DNA of 64,000 bases from Chitinophagaceae bacterium (GCA_016787085.1 JAEUVJ010000045.1:1-64000), one strand, 5' to 3'; shown: positions 1-7,918, counted from the first letter of the stretch. Numbers and translations are program-made. Notes: generated by a model from the letters alone, not told the origin.

Positions 1-222
1 AGGAGGCGTCTTAATGATGAACTCAAAACTCTTGTCAGAATAAACTGTGATTAATACCGGGAGAACTTTTCCCATTTTGTCCTGTGTTCTTGCATTGAAC
101 TGTTTGCAGAATTCCATGATGTTGATACCCTTGGAACCCAATGCAGGACCGATCGGAGGTGCCGGGTTGGCCTGGCCACCCTTGCACTGCAGCTTTACAA
201 AGCCGGTGATTTCTTTTGCCAT
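1..222 (-). CDS. rplK: 50S ribosomal protein L11 (uL11), 3' end cut by window edge
   Basis: Translating the reverse strand from the ATG at 220-222 gives 74 residues of the N-terminal half of ribosomal protein L11, beginning [20 protein letters not shown] and containing the [19 protein letters not shown] stretch typical of the family. L11 binds the GTPase-associated centre of 23S rRNA and takes part in factor binding and the stringent response. The gene runs off the left edge, so about half is missing. It normally follows nusG directly; here a 2.5 kb secreted-protein gene lies between them and rplK has its own promoter-like box at 371-378. The AT-rich leader shows no Shine-Dalgarno site. Confidence 0.97.
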   Translation of the reverse strand, partial: MAKEITGFVKLQCKGGQANPAPPIGPALGSKGINIMEFCKQFNARTQDKMGKVLPVLITVYSDKSFEFIIKTPP

Positions 223-268
223 TTTAATACTTTTTGGTGTTAACGACCTTTTTTCGCCATCCTGCCTG

Positions 269-346
269 TCCCGACGTATGTCGTGGAAGCTTGTCGGAGG
301 ATGTCTACTTGGTCTCCCAAATTCCTCTTTCCCGTTTTTGACGGGA
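269..346. repeat. Two palindromes in the rplK leader
   Basis: The leader of rplK holds two inverted repeats. Bases 330-346 read TCCCG-N7-CGGGA. Bases 269-301 hold a more diverged relative beginning TCCCGACGTATGTCG, with outer arms ccgac (271-275) and gtcgg (293-297). The first has the same arms as the palindromes in the two tRNA-Thr decoys at 5598-5615 and 6161-6178. Whether they act as leader hairpins or are inert dispersed repeats cannot be told from sequence alone. Confidence 0.6.
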
Positions 347-370
347 TCTCAAAAGAACTAATTGGGGCGG

Positions 371-398
371 CAAAGGTAAGGCAGTGAAACGGATTTTG
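371..398 (-). promoter_or_regulatory. Promoter for rplK
   Basis: On the reverse strand bases 378-371 read TACCTTTG, a perfect match to the Bacteroidota -7 box TAnnTTTG. No good -33 TTG is seen at the usual distance. The 13 bases CCTTACCTTTGCC around it are identical to the box upstream of the tRNA-tuf operon (6247-6254), and both are followed by C-rich bases. The promoter lets rplK be transcribed despite the terminator after nusG and the inserted upstream gene. Confidence 0.55.
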
Positions 399-458
399 GA
401 AGGTTTTGGAGAAGTATTTTAAATGCTTCCTGGCCTGGTTTAAATACCCAAGGACAGG

Positions 459-2966
459 CTAATTGGCTATACTTTTCCCCTTCTTCCGCCACTTTTTAAG
501 ATCAAGATAATCGAGGAAGTAGATCACTTTCAGGGAGATATTATTATTCTGATCGGATTCTATGGTTCTTCCAAAGTTCTTAAAGTAACTCCTTTCTACG
601 TAGTCATGATAGGTATAGCCTGCATCCTTCCAAACGATATTTAAAAAACTGCCCGGTGCAAACTGCCAGGTATAGACCATGTCTATATTGAAGAAATTGA
701 CATTCCGGTCAACATTGCCGGTAAATGATGGATCTGAAGCCAGCTTGCCATCATGCTGCTGAAGGGTAAAATACTCCTTATTTTCTACCCCGCTGACGTA
801 ATGCCTCAACCGGAATGTGATACCCATTTTGTTGGTAAAACTATATTTCGCATTCAGGATATTTTCGATCGTATTTACTTTCCTCCTGGCGAAAATGATC
901 TGTGAAGCATCGGACCAGGCATAACCAACGTTATTGAATCTTGGCATAAAGCTGATACGATGCGACAGGGCAAACTTGCTACTGAACCTGTAATTCTGGA
1001 AAAACAACACATCCATGGCCAGCATGTCATAAAATTTGAAATAATTCCTTACCGCTATTTCTGTAGAAATAGAGTATTTCTTAGAAGCATTGCTTTCAAA
1101 CCAGGCGCCCCCTAGTAAACTGTTTCCCCTGCGGAAAAACCACCCCTCACGACGAGGCTCATAAAAATCATTTTGATATGGGGTGTAATTCCAGAATGAA
1201 CCAAACCAGTGTAAGGTTTTGGCCTGTACATTAAAATTGAAATTGATATTCGATCGCTGATAAGTTTCCCTGATCGTTCCGATAGGCTGAAAAAGTTTGC
1301 TGTAACTCGCATTGAAATTAATGAAAATGCGGTTGTACCATCCCCTGGGCTGTATCCACCGGTAGCCGGCATAAATACCGTGATCGAGAAAATTGTTATT
1401 GGTAAAATATCCCAGATCGTTGCTGGTGTATTTGGTATCTGTCAGATCCTGCCATACATTGAAATTAAACCGGCCGCTTCGTTTGCCAAAGCTGAAATGG
1501 TGGCTATACCCGCTTTTGGTTTTATCACCGGCGTCATAGCCAAACAGGCTACTATTGTTCAACTGGCCTGCTATGTTCCAGATATTCTTCTTATCGCTAA
1601 AGCTGAATAATGCCGCTGTCACATTCGCATCATAGTCACTTCCGCTTCTCCAGACATTTGTATTTACCAGCGATATGCTTGAATTATTCTTTAGCGTCTG
1701 GTCAAGTACAAAGACATTGTAATTGGTGAGTGGATCGGTCTCAAACCTTCTTTGCTCTTTTGAAATGGTGTTCTCGATCGTAGCATATTGTGGTTTGGTA
1801 ATAGCATTAAGTATCCCGATACCAAGCCCCTTTTGAGTTCTTCCTGATATCTTGGATGCATTGATCAGTTTTGACTCTGTCGGATTCTTTACTACCTCTT
1901 CATTCCCATTTACGTTATCATAAGCATCATACAAACGAATGGGTGTCCCACCTATCCTTCTTGAGTAAAACAAATTGCCTTTACTGAACAGTTCCGTCCC
2001 TTCCGTAAAGAAATTCCTGTTCTCGTTGAACCTGACCTCAAAAGGAGTAAGATTCAATACTTGGTTATCACTTTGCACTTGTCCAAAGTCAGGGATCAGG
2101 GTCGCATCCAATGTAAAAGCCTGGTTGATCCCGTATTTCACATCCAGCCCTCCGTTCACTTGCCCGGTCCAGTTCTTCTGCCCGGGTTGATTGGCCGGAA
2201 AATGATTAGCATATACAGAGAAATAGGGAGAGAATTGTAGCCGGACAGGTGGCTTGATATTCGTGACCCCTGTCCAGATGGCCTCCTGGGTTAAAAAGCC
2301 ATTGACATTAACATCAATCGGGTTCCAGGTATATTGCTGTTCTGTCTTTCTTCTTCTCCGGGTAATATTAAACCCCCAGTTCTGCACTTCTTTTTTGCCA
2401 AAGCGGATAGCCGAATACGGAATGAACATTTCAAAACTCCAGCCGTCGTTATGTATCACTACCCCACTTTGCCAGACAGCGTTCCAGGTAAAGTCCTCTC
2501 CCCCATTATTACTGTTAATACCTGCAGGCGCCATCTTTGCATCCCATTGTTCGTTTAGCGGGGTTACGAAGTATTCAAATCCATTTAGTTTATCATAATA
2601 AGTATCAAAGATGATCCCGATATAATCATTCATACCAAAGCCGTCCCTGCCCCTGAGATCTGTAGCTATACTGTCCCTGGTTCTTTCATGAAGGTAGCCT
2701 CCAAAATAAATCCCTTCATCATCATACATCAACCATGTTTCTGACCTGTTCTCGTATTGCTCCTTTGCTCCCATTTTTGGCCTGAACTCAACAAGGTCTG
2801 TCATCATAGCTGCATCTTTCCATGCCAGCTCATTAAGTGAACCATCTATTGTTACTTTCTGCGTGGTTCTTTTGGCGGGTAACTCTCTTGGCGCCGGCGT
2901 CTGCGAAAAAATAGCGCCGGAATATAACAATGTGAGGCAAAGAAGCTGAAAGTGTCTTCTCTTCAT
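459..2966 (-). CDS. Secreted DUF5916-type protein with N-terminal carbohydrate-binding-like domain
   Basis: The start was placed at the ATG at 2964-2966 because it opens a clear signal peptide (MKRRHFQLLCLTLLYSGAIFSQ); the reading frame extends 52 codons further upstream without a credible start. The 835-residue product begins with a carbohydrate-binding family 9-like sandwich at about residues 25-210 (PAKRTTQKVTIDGSLNELAW). The long C-terminal part is rich in alternating aromatic strands, as in outer-membrane beta-barrels of the DUF5916 family. The family is widespread in Bacteroidota and its function is not known to me. Its place between nusG and rplK interrupts a nearly universal pair. It follows the nusG terminator and is probably transcribed on its own. 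Confidence 0.8.
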   Translation of the reverse strand: MKRRHFQLLCLTLLYSGAIFSQTPAPRELPAKRTTQKVTIDGSLNELAWKDAAMMTDLVEFRPKMGAKEQYENRSETWLMYDDEGIYFGGYLHERTRDSIATDLRGRDGFGMNDYIGIIFDTYYDKLNGFEYFVTPLNEQWDAKMAPAGINSNNGGEDFTWNAVWQSGVVIHNDGWSFEMFIPYSAIRFGKKEVQNWGFNITRRRRKTEQQYTWNPIDVNVNGFLTQEAIWTGVTNIKPPVRLQFSPYFSVYANHFPANQPGQKNWTGQVNGGLDVKYGINQAFTLDATLIPDFGQVQSDNQVLNLTPFEVRFNENRNFFTEGTELFSKGNLFYSRRIGGTPIRLYDAYDNVNGNEEVVKNPTESKLINASKISGRTQKGLGIGILNAITKPQYATIENTISKEQRRFETDPLTNYNVFVLDQTLKNNSSISLVNTNVWRSGSDYDANVTAALFSFSDKKNIWNIAGQLNNSSLFGYDAGDKTKSGYSHHFSFGKRSGRFNFNVWQDLTDTKYTSNDLGYFTNNNFLDHGIYAGYRWIQPRGWYNRIFINFNASYSKLFQPIGTIRETYQRSNINFNFNVQAKTLHWFGSFWNYTPYQNDFYEPRREGWFFRRGNSLLGGAWFESNASKKYSISTEIAVRNYFKFYDMLAMDVLFFQNYRFSSKFALSHRISFMPRFNNVGYAWSDASQIIFARRKVNTIENILNAKYSFTNKMGITFRLRHYVSGVENKEYFTLQQHDGKLASDPSFTGNVDRNVNFFNIDMVYTWQFAPGSFLNIVWKDAGYTYHDYVERSYFKNFGRTIESDQNNNISLKVIYFLDYLDLKKWRKKGKSIAN

Positions 2967-3111
2967 AACGATGGTACTTGGTTTACACAGTGGATGAACA
3001 GTCGTATTACGAAGATATACGTACAAACAGGTGGTTTTGTTACCGCCCATCAAAACAAATAAGGCATTTATAGTATAAGACACCCCTTTTAGGAAAGCCT
3101 TAACAGGCAAC

Positions 3112-3142
3112 AAAAAAGCCATCCCGGAAAGAGATGGCTTTG
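3112..3142 (-). terminator. Terminator after nusG
   Basis: On the reverse strand AAAGCCATC and GATGGCTTT form a 9-bp stem with a 9-base loop, followed by TTTTTTG. It begins about 20 bases past the nusG stop codon and should end the trnW-secE-nusG transcript. Confidence 0.75.
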
Positions 3143-3161
3143 TCTGATAAATTTTAAAGTC

Positions 3162-3752
3162 TTAGCTGATCTTTTCTACCTGCATATAATTCAGTTCGAC
3201 CGGTGTAGAGCGTCCGAATATTTTTACGGTCACTTTTAATTTCTTCTTCTCATCATTTACTTCTTCAATTACGCCATTGAAGTCGTTAAACGGTCCTTCA
3301 ATGATCTTGATGGTCTCACCGACAATAAAAGGCTCCACCATACTGACACCACCGCTCTCAGCCATTTCATCCATTTTACCCAGCATTTTATTCACTTCAG
3401 CTTTGCGTAATGCAATTGGGTTTTCTTTTCCAAGGAAATGAATGACACTATTAGTATTCTTAATGGTATCACGAAGATCATCGCTTAATTTACCATCTGT
3501 AATTTCAATCATAACATAGCCAGGATAATAGTTACGTTCGCGAACTACCTTTTTACCATTGGCTACTTTATACACTTTTTCAACCGGGAGGAAAACCTGT
3601 TTGACCACATCACTCCATCCGCCGCGGGAAATCTCTTTGTCAAGGTATTCCTTCACCTTGCGCTCCTTTCCGCTCACTACACGCAGCACAAACCACTTGG
3701 TTTCTTGTTGCTGCTGTGTGCTTTCCGTACTATTGGTTGTTACTTCCGTCAT
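3162..3752 (-). CDS. nusG: Transcription termination/antitermination protein NusG
   Basis: NusG binds RNA polymerase, increases processivity and couples it to Rho or to the ribosome. The 196-residue product has the NGN domain at about residues 18-130 (KWFVLRVVSGKERKVKEYL, then NYYPGYVMIE) and a C-terminal KOW domain at about 140-196 (VGETIKIIEGPFNDFNGVI). The first 17 residues are a polar Gln/Thr-rich extension. Its ATG shares one base with the stop codon of secE (TAATG), so translation is probably coupled. A strong terminator follows. Confidence 0.97.
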   Translation of the reverse strand: MTEVTTNSTESTQQQQETKWFVLRVVSGKERKVKEYLDKEISRGGWSDVVKQVFLPVEKVYKVANGKKVVRERNYYPGYVMIEITDGKLSDDLRDTIKNTNSVIHFLGKENPIALRKAEVNKMLGKMDEMAESGGVSMVEPFIVGETIKIIEGPFNDFNGVIEEVNDEKKKLKVTVKIFGRSTPVELNYMQVEKIS

Positions 3753-3949
3753 TACTTAAAAAGTTGTTGGTAAATGAATTTCAAAGACCCGTTTGTAAGG
3801 ATATCAATCACCCATACCAGGCCGGTGATGACCAAAGTTGCCACCAGTACGATCATAGTTGACTGCTGAAGCTGTGTCCAGGAAGGCCAGCTTACTTTCT
3901 CTGTCAGTTCTTTGTAAGAGTCTTTGAAATAAGTTGTGATCTTATTCAT
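3752..3949 (-). CDS. secE: Preprotein translocase subunit SecE
   Basis: SecE is the small essential subunit that clamps SecY in the inner membrane. The ATG at 3947-3949 gives a 65-residue protein of the usual single-span bacterial form: an amphipathic N-terminal helix with the conserved EKVSWPSW motif, then one membrane segment (TMIVLVATLVITGLVWVIDI). An upstream in-frame ATG would add seven residues (MNLKPNK) and is less likely. The stop overlaps the nusG start by one base. tRNA-Trp lies about 100 bases upstream. Confidence 0.95.
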   Translation of the reverse strand: MNKITTYFKDSYKELTEKVSWPSWTQLQQSTMIVLVATLVITGLVWVIDILTNGSLKFIYQQLFK

Positions 3950-4049
3950 TTTATTTGGTTTAAGGTTCAAAGCTTAAAGTCTAAGGTCGGCAGTAACTTT
4001 TATAAAGGAACTTTGAACTATTAAACATTAAACTATTAAACATCCGCTG
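3950..4049. repeat. Degenerate word-repeat tract between trnW and secE
   Basis: The gap is made of short reiterated words. Read on the reverse strand, TTTAATAGTTTAATGTTTAA is followed by relatives such as AGTTCAAAGTTC and CTTTAAGCTTTGAACC. There is no reading frame and no obvious stable hairpin. It resembles the tracts at 4121-4232, 5466-5560 and 49230-49307, although each uses a different word. Confidence 0.55.
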
Positions 4050-4120
4050 CACGGGCAGAGAGATTCGAACTCCCATCAACGGTTTTGGAGACCGCTATTC
4101 TGCCATTGAACTATGCCCGT
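4050..4120 (-). tRNA. tRNA-Trp (anticodon CCA)
   Basis: The 71-base cloverleaf reads leftwards from 4120. The acceptor arm ACGGGCA pairs with TGCCCGT, the anticodon loop is CTCCAAA (anticodon CCA), and the T-arm contains GTTCGAATC. The 3' CCA is not encoded. It sits between tuf and secE, the arrangement expected in Bacteroidota. Confidence 0.95.
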
Positions 4121-4232
4121 AGAAAGCTAAAAGCTATTCCGTGTTACCGAAACAGCTTTTAGACTATATGTCGCAAAGATAATAATCTTTTGCAAAGTGT
4201 TTACTGCTAAAAGCTAACAGCTTGTAGCTTAA
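4121..4232. repeat. AAAGCT word-repeat tract with hairpin downstream of tuf
   Basis: Words of the type GCTAAAAGCT, AACAGCTTTTAG and AGCTAACAGCTTGTAGCTT recur between tuf and trnW. Bases 4127-4135 (CTAAAAGCT) and 4154-4162 (AGCTTTTAG) are a perfect 9-bp inverted repeat with an 18-base loop. It may end part of the tuf transcript or simply be a simple-sequence expansion. A promoter-like box lies inside the tract at 4174-4181. Confidence 0.5.
4174..4181 (-). promoter_or_regulatory. Promoter -7 box before trnW-secE-nusG
   Basis: On the reverse strand bases 4181-4174 read TATCTTTG, a match to TAnnTTTG, 53 bases upstream of tRNA-Trp. No convincing -33 TTG lies 17-23 bases upstream, so the call rests on the -7 box and position. 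Confidence 0.4.
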
Positions 4233-4235
4233 GAC

Positions 4236-5426
4236 TTATTTTATGATCTCTGTCACCTGGCCTGCACCTACTGTACGACCACCTTCACGAATCGCGAATT
4301 TCAAACCTTTCTCCATAGCGATCGGCTGGATCAGCTTCACAGTCAATGACGTGTTATCACCAGGCATTACCATTTCTGTACCAGCAGCCAGTTCCACCTC
4401 TCCGGTTACATCTGTAGTACGGAAATAGAACTGAGGACGGTATTTCTGGAAGAATGGAGTATGACGTCCCCCTTCTTCTTTGCTCAGTACGTATACTTCA
4501 GCTTTGAACTCAGTGTGCGGAGTGATAGAGCCAGGTTTAACGATAACCATACCGCGGCGGATCTGTGTTTTTTCAATACCACGCAGCAAGAGACCGGCAT
4601 TGTCACCAGCTTCACCTTCATCCAGCAACTTGCGGAACATTTCCACACCTGTACAAACTGAAGCAAGGGGCTTTTCTATCAAACCAACGATCTCAACAGC
4701 CTCCCCTACTTTGATACGACCTCTTTCAATACGACCTGTAGCAACAGTACCACGGCCAGTGATAGAGAACACATCTTCAACTGACATCAGGAATGGTTGA
4801 TCAACAGGGCGTGGAGGCAGAGGTATGAAGCTATCAACCGCATCCATCAGCTGTTCTACACTTTTTACCCATTTTTCGTCACCAGCTAATGCGCCGGTCG
4901 CAGAACCCTGAATAATAGGTGTATTGGCACCATCAAAGCCATAGAAAGTCAGGAGATCACGAATTTCCATTTCAACCAGGTCAAGTAACTCGGGGTCATC
5001 AACCAGGTCCACTTTATTCATAAACACAACAATCTTGGGAACTCCTACCTGGCGGGCCAGCAGGATGTGTTCTTTTGTTTGAGGCATAGGACCATCAGTA
5101 GCAGCCACCACCAGGATAGCGCCATCCATCTGGGCAGCACCGGTGATCATGTTTTTAACATAGTCGGCGTGACCGGGACAGTCAACGTGAGCATAGTGAC
5201 GGTTGACCGTTTGGTACTCAACGTGAGCAGTGTTAATCGTGATACCACGTTCTTTTTCTTCAGGCGCAGCATCGATTTCATCATACTTTTTAGCCTCAGC
5301 CATACCTTTTTTAGCGAGAATGGTAGTAATTGCGGCAGTCAAAGTTGTTTTACCGTGGTCAATGTGACCAATGGTACCAACGTTAACGTGGGGCTTGTCC
5401 CTTTTGAAGGTCTCTTTAGTTGCCAT
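4236..5426 (-). CDS. tuf: Elongation factor Tu
   Basis: EF-Tu is the GTPase that delivers aminoacyl-tRNA to the ribosome. The 396-residue product has the full length of the family. The G1 P-loop GHIDHGKT is at about residues 19-26, the switch II motif DCPGHADY at about 81-88 and NKVD at about 137-140. Two beta-barrel domains follow, ending in [15 protein letters not shown]. The gene follows four tRNA genes, as tufB does in E. coli, and is probably cotranscribed with them from the promoter at 6247-6274. The leader has no Shine-Dalgarno site. Confidence 0.99.
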   Translation of the reverse strand: MATKETFKRDKPHVNVGTIGHIDHGKTTLTAAITTILAKKGMAEAKKYDEIDAAPEEKERGITINTAHVEYQTVNRHYAHVDCPGHADYVKNMITGAAQMDGAILVVAATDGPMPQTKEHILLARQVGVPKIVVFMNKVDLVDDPELLDLVEMEIRDLLTFYGFDGANTPIIQGSATGALAGDEKWVKSVEQLMDAVDSFIPLPPRPVDQPFLMSVEDVFSITGRGTVATGRIERGRIKVGEAVEIVGLIEKPLASVCTGVEMFRKLLDEGEAGDNAGLLLRGIEKTQIRRGMVIVKPGSITPHTEFKAEVYVLSKEEGGRHTPFFQKYRPQFYFRTTDVTGEVELAAGTEMVMPGDNTSLTVKLIQPIAMEKGLKFAIREGGRTVGAGQVTEIIK

Positions 5427-5465
5427 TGTTATCGGTTTTTAATTGTGTTTTAGCAATGATTGTTT

Positions 5466-5560
5466 TTTATACCAGTTACCGGTTCCTGGTTCTCAGTCGC
5501 CGGTATGACTTTCCTATTGTTTAAGCTCGACCGGAAACCAGTAACAGGGAAACTGGTAAC
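5466..5560. repeat. ACCAGTTACCGG word-repeat tract upstream of tuf
   Basis: Words such as ACCAGTTACCGGTTCCTGG (from about 5470) and their complements (ccggaaaccagtaacaggga from 5531, then aactggtaacc) fill the gap between the 3' tRNA-Thr decoy and tuf. The two halves are imperfect inverted repeats and could pair into a long weak stem in the tRNA-tuf transcript. There is no reading frame. Confidence 0.5.
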
Positions 5561-5567
5561 CATTCAG

Positions 5568-5640
5568 AGCCGTTAAAGGGAATTGAACCCTTGACCTTCC
5601 CGCTTTCCAGCGGGATGCTCTGTCTCAGAACTACAACTCA
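5568..5640 (-). pseudogene. tRNA-Thr(GGT) decoy with palindrome in place of the anticodon arm
   Basis: Bases 5563-5597 are identical over 35 bases to 5659-5693, the 3' acceptor strand and T-arm of the intact tRNA-Thr(GGT). Where the intact gene has its 17-base anticodon arm, this copy has an 18-base palindrome at 5598-5615 (TCCCG-N8-CGGGA). After it come TGCTCT and partial D-arm similarity. The 5' acceptor strand is lost and cannot pair with the 3' strand, so the copy cannot form a normal tRNA. It is the 3'-most element of the tRNA group, just before tuf. Confidence 0.75.
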
Positions 5641-5663
5641 ATTCATCTTTCAAAAATCTTCAG

Positions 5664-5735
<72 letters not shown>

Positions 5736-5826
5736 TTTTGAACAGTCATTGAAGCCAGCAGGCCATATTAAGTCAAACCGTTGAATGACCTCTGACCTTT
5801 TTGACTTAGTATGACGGCCTTGTCAG

Positions 5827-5899
5827 AGCGGGAGACGAGGCTCGAACTCGCCACCTATAGCTTGGAAGGCTATCGCTCTACCAAATGAGCTACTCCCGC
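5827..5899 (-). tRNA. tRNA-Gly (anticodon TCC)
   Basis: The 73-base cloverleaf reads leftwards from 5899. The acceptor GCGGGAG pairs with CTCCCGC, the anticodon is TCC within TAGCCTTCCAAGCTA, and the T-arm has AGTTCGAGCCT. CCA is not encoded. It corresponds in order to glyT of E. coli. Confidence 0.95.
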
Positions 5900-5947
5900 A
5901 AAACAGTTGAAAATTGATTATTTCAAATTTTCAATTGAAAAGAACTG

Positions 5948-6030
5948 TGGGCAAGGATGGATTCGAACCACCGAACTCCGAAGAGGACAGATTTACAGTC
6001 TGTTGCCGTTGGCCACTTGGCTACTTGCCC
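5948..6030 (-). tRNA. tRNA-Tyr (anticodon GTA)
   Basis: This 83-base class II tRNA reads leftwards from 6030. The acceptor GGGCAAG pairs with CTTGCCC, the anticodon arm is CAGAC-TGTAAAT-CTG with anticodon GTA, and it has a long variable arm and the T-arm GGTTCGAATCC. CCA is not encoded. It corresponds in order to tyrU of E. coli. Confidence 0.95.
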
Positions 6031-6035
6031 ATATC

Positions 6036-6111
6036 TGGAGCCACTTGTCGGAATCGAACCAACGACCTACTGATTACAAATCAGTTGCTCTACCGGCTGA
6101 GCTAAAGTGGC
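6036..6111 (-). tRNA. tRNA-Thr (anticodon TGT), with encoded CCA
   Basis: The cloverleaf reads leftwards from 6111. The acceptor GCCACTT pairs with AAGTGGC, the anticodon arm is ACTGA-TTTGTAA-TCAGT and the T-arm has GGTTCGATTCC. The discriminator is T, followed by CCA at 6038-6036. This is the only tRNA in the window where I see CCA in the gene. It is the first intact tRNA of the group and corresponds in order to thrU of E. coli. Confidence 0.95.
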
Positions 6112-6148
6112 AATTGTCTTTATTTCAAATGCCTGCGGTTTGTTTTTC

Positions 6149-6203
6149 AACCAACGACCTTCCCGATACTGATCGGGATGCTTTACCGGCTGAGCAAAGT
6201 GGC
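6149..6203 (-). pseudogene. tRNA-Thr(TGT) decoy with palindrome in place of the anticodon arm
   Basis: Bases 6179-6204 match the acceptor 5' strand and D-arm of the neighbouring tRNA-Thr(TGT) with one substitution and one deletion. Bases 6149-6160 match its variable-loop and T-arm side over 12 bases. Between them the 17-base anticodon arm is replaced by an 18-base palindrome at 6161-6178 (TCCCGATACTGATCGGGA). The rest of the T-arm and the 3' acceptor strand are lost. It is the promoter-proximal element of the tRNA group and mirrors the decoy at 5568-5640, which kept the opposite half. Confidence 0.75.
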
Positions 6204-6246
6204 ACGAAATAAACAATAAAGAACTACCCCCAAATTTTTGGGAAGG

Positions 6247-6274
6247 CAAAGGTAAGGGAATTTGGATATTGCAA
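6247..6274 (-). promoter_or_regulatory. Promoter of the tRNA-tuf operon
   Basis: On the reverse strand a -33 TTG (6274-6272) is followed after 17 bases by TACCTTTG (6254-6247), matching the Bacteroidota consensus TTG-N17-23-TAnnTTTG. C-rich bases follow the box, as is common in growth-rate controlled promoters. It lies 43 bases upstream of the first tRNA-like element. The gap to hpf (6204-6533) otherwise holds only the hpf terminator and no gene that I can support. Confidence 0.7.
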
Positions 6275-6494
6275 AAATTTTGCTCCGGGATTTTTTTGTT
6301 TGTTTTCAGTTAGTTGTGAATAATGCAGAATCTTTGTTAGTATGATTTCTAAATGCCGGCCCTTATACCCGTCCCGGAGTACTTACCTGAATGATTTTTC
6401 TTATTGCCGGCAGCGATATTTTATTGGTAAGATGAGAGCTTTGATGACTTCCGAACGCAGAGAAATACTTGAAACTTTTTCGACAAAGCCTGAA

Positions 6495-6521
6495 ATAAAA
6501 AAGACCTCCGTGGGAGGTCTT
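6495..6521 (-). terminator. Terminator after hpf
   Basis: AAGACCTCC and GGAGGTCTT form a 9-bp stem with a three-base loop; on the reverse strand it is followed by TTTTATTT. A T-run also lies on the other side, so it could work in both directions. It lies 13 bases past the hpf stop codon. Confidence 0.8.
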
Positions 6522-6533
6522 GATATCTTTTTT

Positions 6534-6833
6534 TTAAGCTGCCTGCTTTTGTTTTTTTCTTTTTATCTGGCTGACGATGGATTCAAATGCATCGTCAAAA
6601 GATTGTTCAAAAGATTTACTGGTTGATTTAACAAAAAAATCGTGACGGGGTACGTGTACTCTGATCTCTGCGATCTTGTCTTTAATGGTATGCACAACAT
6701 TGTCGAGTTTCAGGAACACACTTACTTTAATGATGCGGTCGTGAAAGGTATTCAGTTTTTCGAGTTTACGGTTAATGTACTCTACTAGCCTGGTGTCCGC
6801 ATCAAAACGAACAGTCTGAATGTTTACATTCAT
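6534..6833 (-). CDS. hpf: Short-form ribosome hibernation promoting factor (HPF/RaiA family)
   Basis: The 99-residue product has the length of the short HPF/YfiA form, which binds the decoding centre of idle 30S subunits and helps form inactive ribosomes in stationary phase. The fold signature runs from MNVNIQTVRFDADTRLVEYI through RIIKVSVFLK and ending in the helix SFEQSFDDAFESIVSQIKRK. It lacks the C-terminal dimerization domain of long HPF. It lies between xerC and the tRNA-tuf operon and has its own terminator. Confidence 0.9.
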   Translation of the reverse strand: MNVNIQTVRFDADTRLVEYINRKLEKLNTFHDRIIKVSVFLKLDNVVHTIKDKIAEIRVHVPRHDFFVKSTSKSFEQSFDDAFESIVSQIKRKKQKQAA

Positions 6834-6983
6834 AATCGTGAGATTTTAATCAGTGAAACAATAAATAAAAGAGCTTAAAGTTGGTTGATAACCCGGGGAG
6901 GGCTTCTGCTATGAAATTACATAAATAACAGGCTTAAACAAATAAAAAAGAGCAAAATTTTATTGCCCTGAGGGAAAAAATTC

Positions 6984-7889
6984 TTAGGCCTTTGGATGGG
7001 CCTTTTTATAAACATTCCTGAGCTTTTCAATAGAGTTATGTGTATAAACCTGGGTAGAAGCAAGGCTGCTGTGCCCCAGCAATTCCTTTACCGCATTCAG
7101 GTCAGCACCACCGTTCATCAGGTGGGTGGCAAATGTATGACGAAGCACATGAGGGCTTTTTTTATCAAGTGTACCCGCCTCGCCGAGATATTGCTTTACC
7201 AGCAAATAAGCATATTTGGGATACATTTTCCTGCCTTTTTCCGTCACCAGCAATACGTCGTCGGTTCTTTCAAACTCTTTTTTTTTCCATTGCTTGTACT
7301 CATTGATATTGCCGATCAGTTCTTTGCTTACCGGTATGATCCTCTCCTTATTGCCTTTTCCAAGCACCTTGATCTGTGATCTGCCAAAATCAAGCTGTTT
7401 TTCTCTCAGGCTGATCAGCTCCCCCAGCCGCATCCCCGTATTATAAAAAAGCAGGATCAGCATTTTCGCATTCAATGTTTTCCAGTCTTCGCTGGCCCTG
7501 CTCAGCGTTTTGATCAATTTTTTTGTGTCTTCCTCTTTTACAAATACGGGTAACCGCTTACCAATCTTAGGAGAAATGACTTTTGTCATAGGCGTAGCGG
7601 CTATATGGCCCAGTTTCAGGTGGTATTTGAAAAATGAACGCAGGCTGGATATCTTCCGGTTGATGGATTTGGCAGTAATCCCTTTTTCTTTCAACCCGGC
7701 CAGCCAACTACGGACAAAACTGTGCGTGACATCACGCAGGTGTGTTTTCTCACCAAACTGAACGGATAAATAATCCACAAAATCTTTGAGATCGGTCTGA
7801 TACGCGGTGATGGTATGTACAGAATACCTTTTTTCAAATTTCAGGTAATCCAGGAAGGAGCGGATATCGGGGCGGGTTTGTACAGGCAT
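6984..7889 (-). CDS. xerC: Xer-type tyrosine recombinase
   Basis: The 301-residue product has the length and two-domain structure of XerC/XerD, which resolve chromosome dimers at dif. The N-terminal SAM-like core-binding domain covers about residues 8-95. The catalytic domain shows R154 (NTGMRLGEL), K178 (GKGNK), H247 and R250 (HVLRH), H273 (LGHSS) and Y282 (QVYTH). All six catalytic positions are present. It lies between rpsU and hpf in a housekeeping block, which argues for chromosome dimer resolution rather than phage or transposon integration. XerC and XerD cannot be separated by eye. Confidence 0.85.
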   Translation of the reverse strand: MPVQTRPDIRSFLDYLKFEKRYSVHTITAYQTDLKDFVDYLSVQFGEKTHLRDVTHSFVRSWLAGLKEKGITAKSINRKISSLRSFFKYHLKLGHIAATPMTKVISPKIGKRLPVFVKEEDTKKLIKTLSRASEDWKTLNAKMLILLFYNTGMRLGELISLREKQLDFGRSQIKVLGKGNKERIIPVSKELIGNINEYKQWKKKEFERTDDVLLVTEKGRKMYPKYAYLLVKQYLGEAGTLDKKSPHVLRHTFATHLMNGGADLNAVKELLGHSSLASTQVYTHNSIEKLRNVYKKAHPKA

Positions 7890-7918
7890 ATAGGCCTTGT
7901 AAAGCTACAGTATTTACA

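Noticed and set aside
223..362. Possible tRNA or tRNA remnant in the rplK leader
   Set aside because: GGGAGACC and palindromic pieces suggest a tRNA at first sight, but no acceptor pairing or T-arm GTTCRA could be placed.
3752..3970. Longer SecE start at 3970
   Set aside because: It adds seven residues not typical of SecE; the ATG at 3949 starts directly at the conserved amphipathic helix.
5907..6249. Open frames across the tRNA cluster on both strands
   Set aside because: They cover intact tRNA genes and the decoys; the translated sequences are the common spurious products of tRNA genes.
6984..7889. XerC-like recombinase as the integrase of a mobile element
   Set aside because: It lies in the conserved rpsU-hpf block with no attachment repeats or cargo genes nearby, so a chromosome dimer resolution role is more likely.
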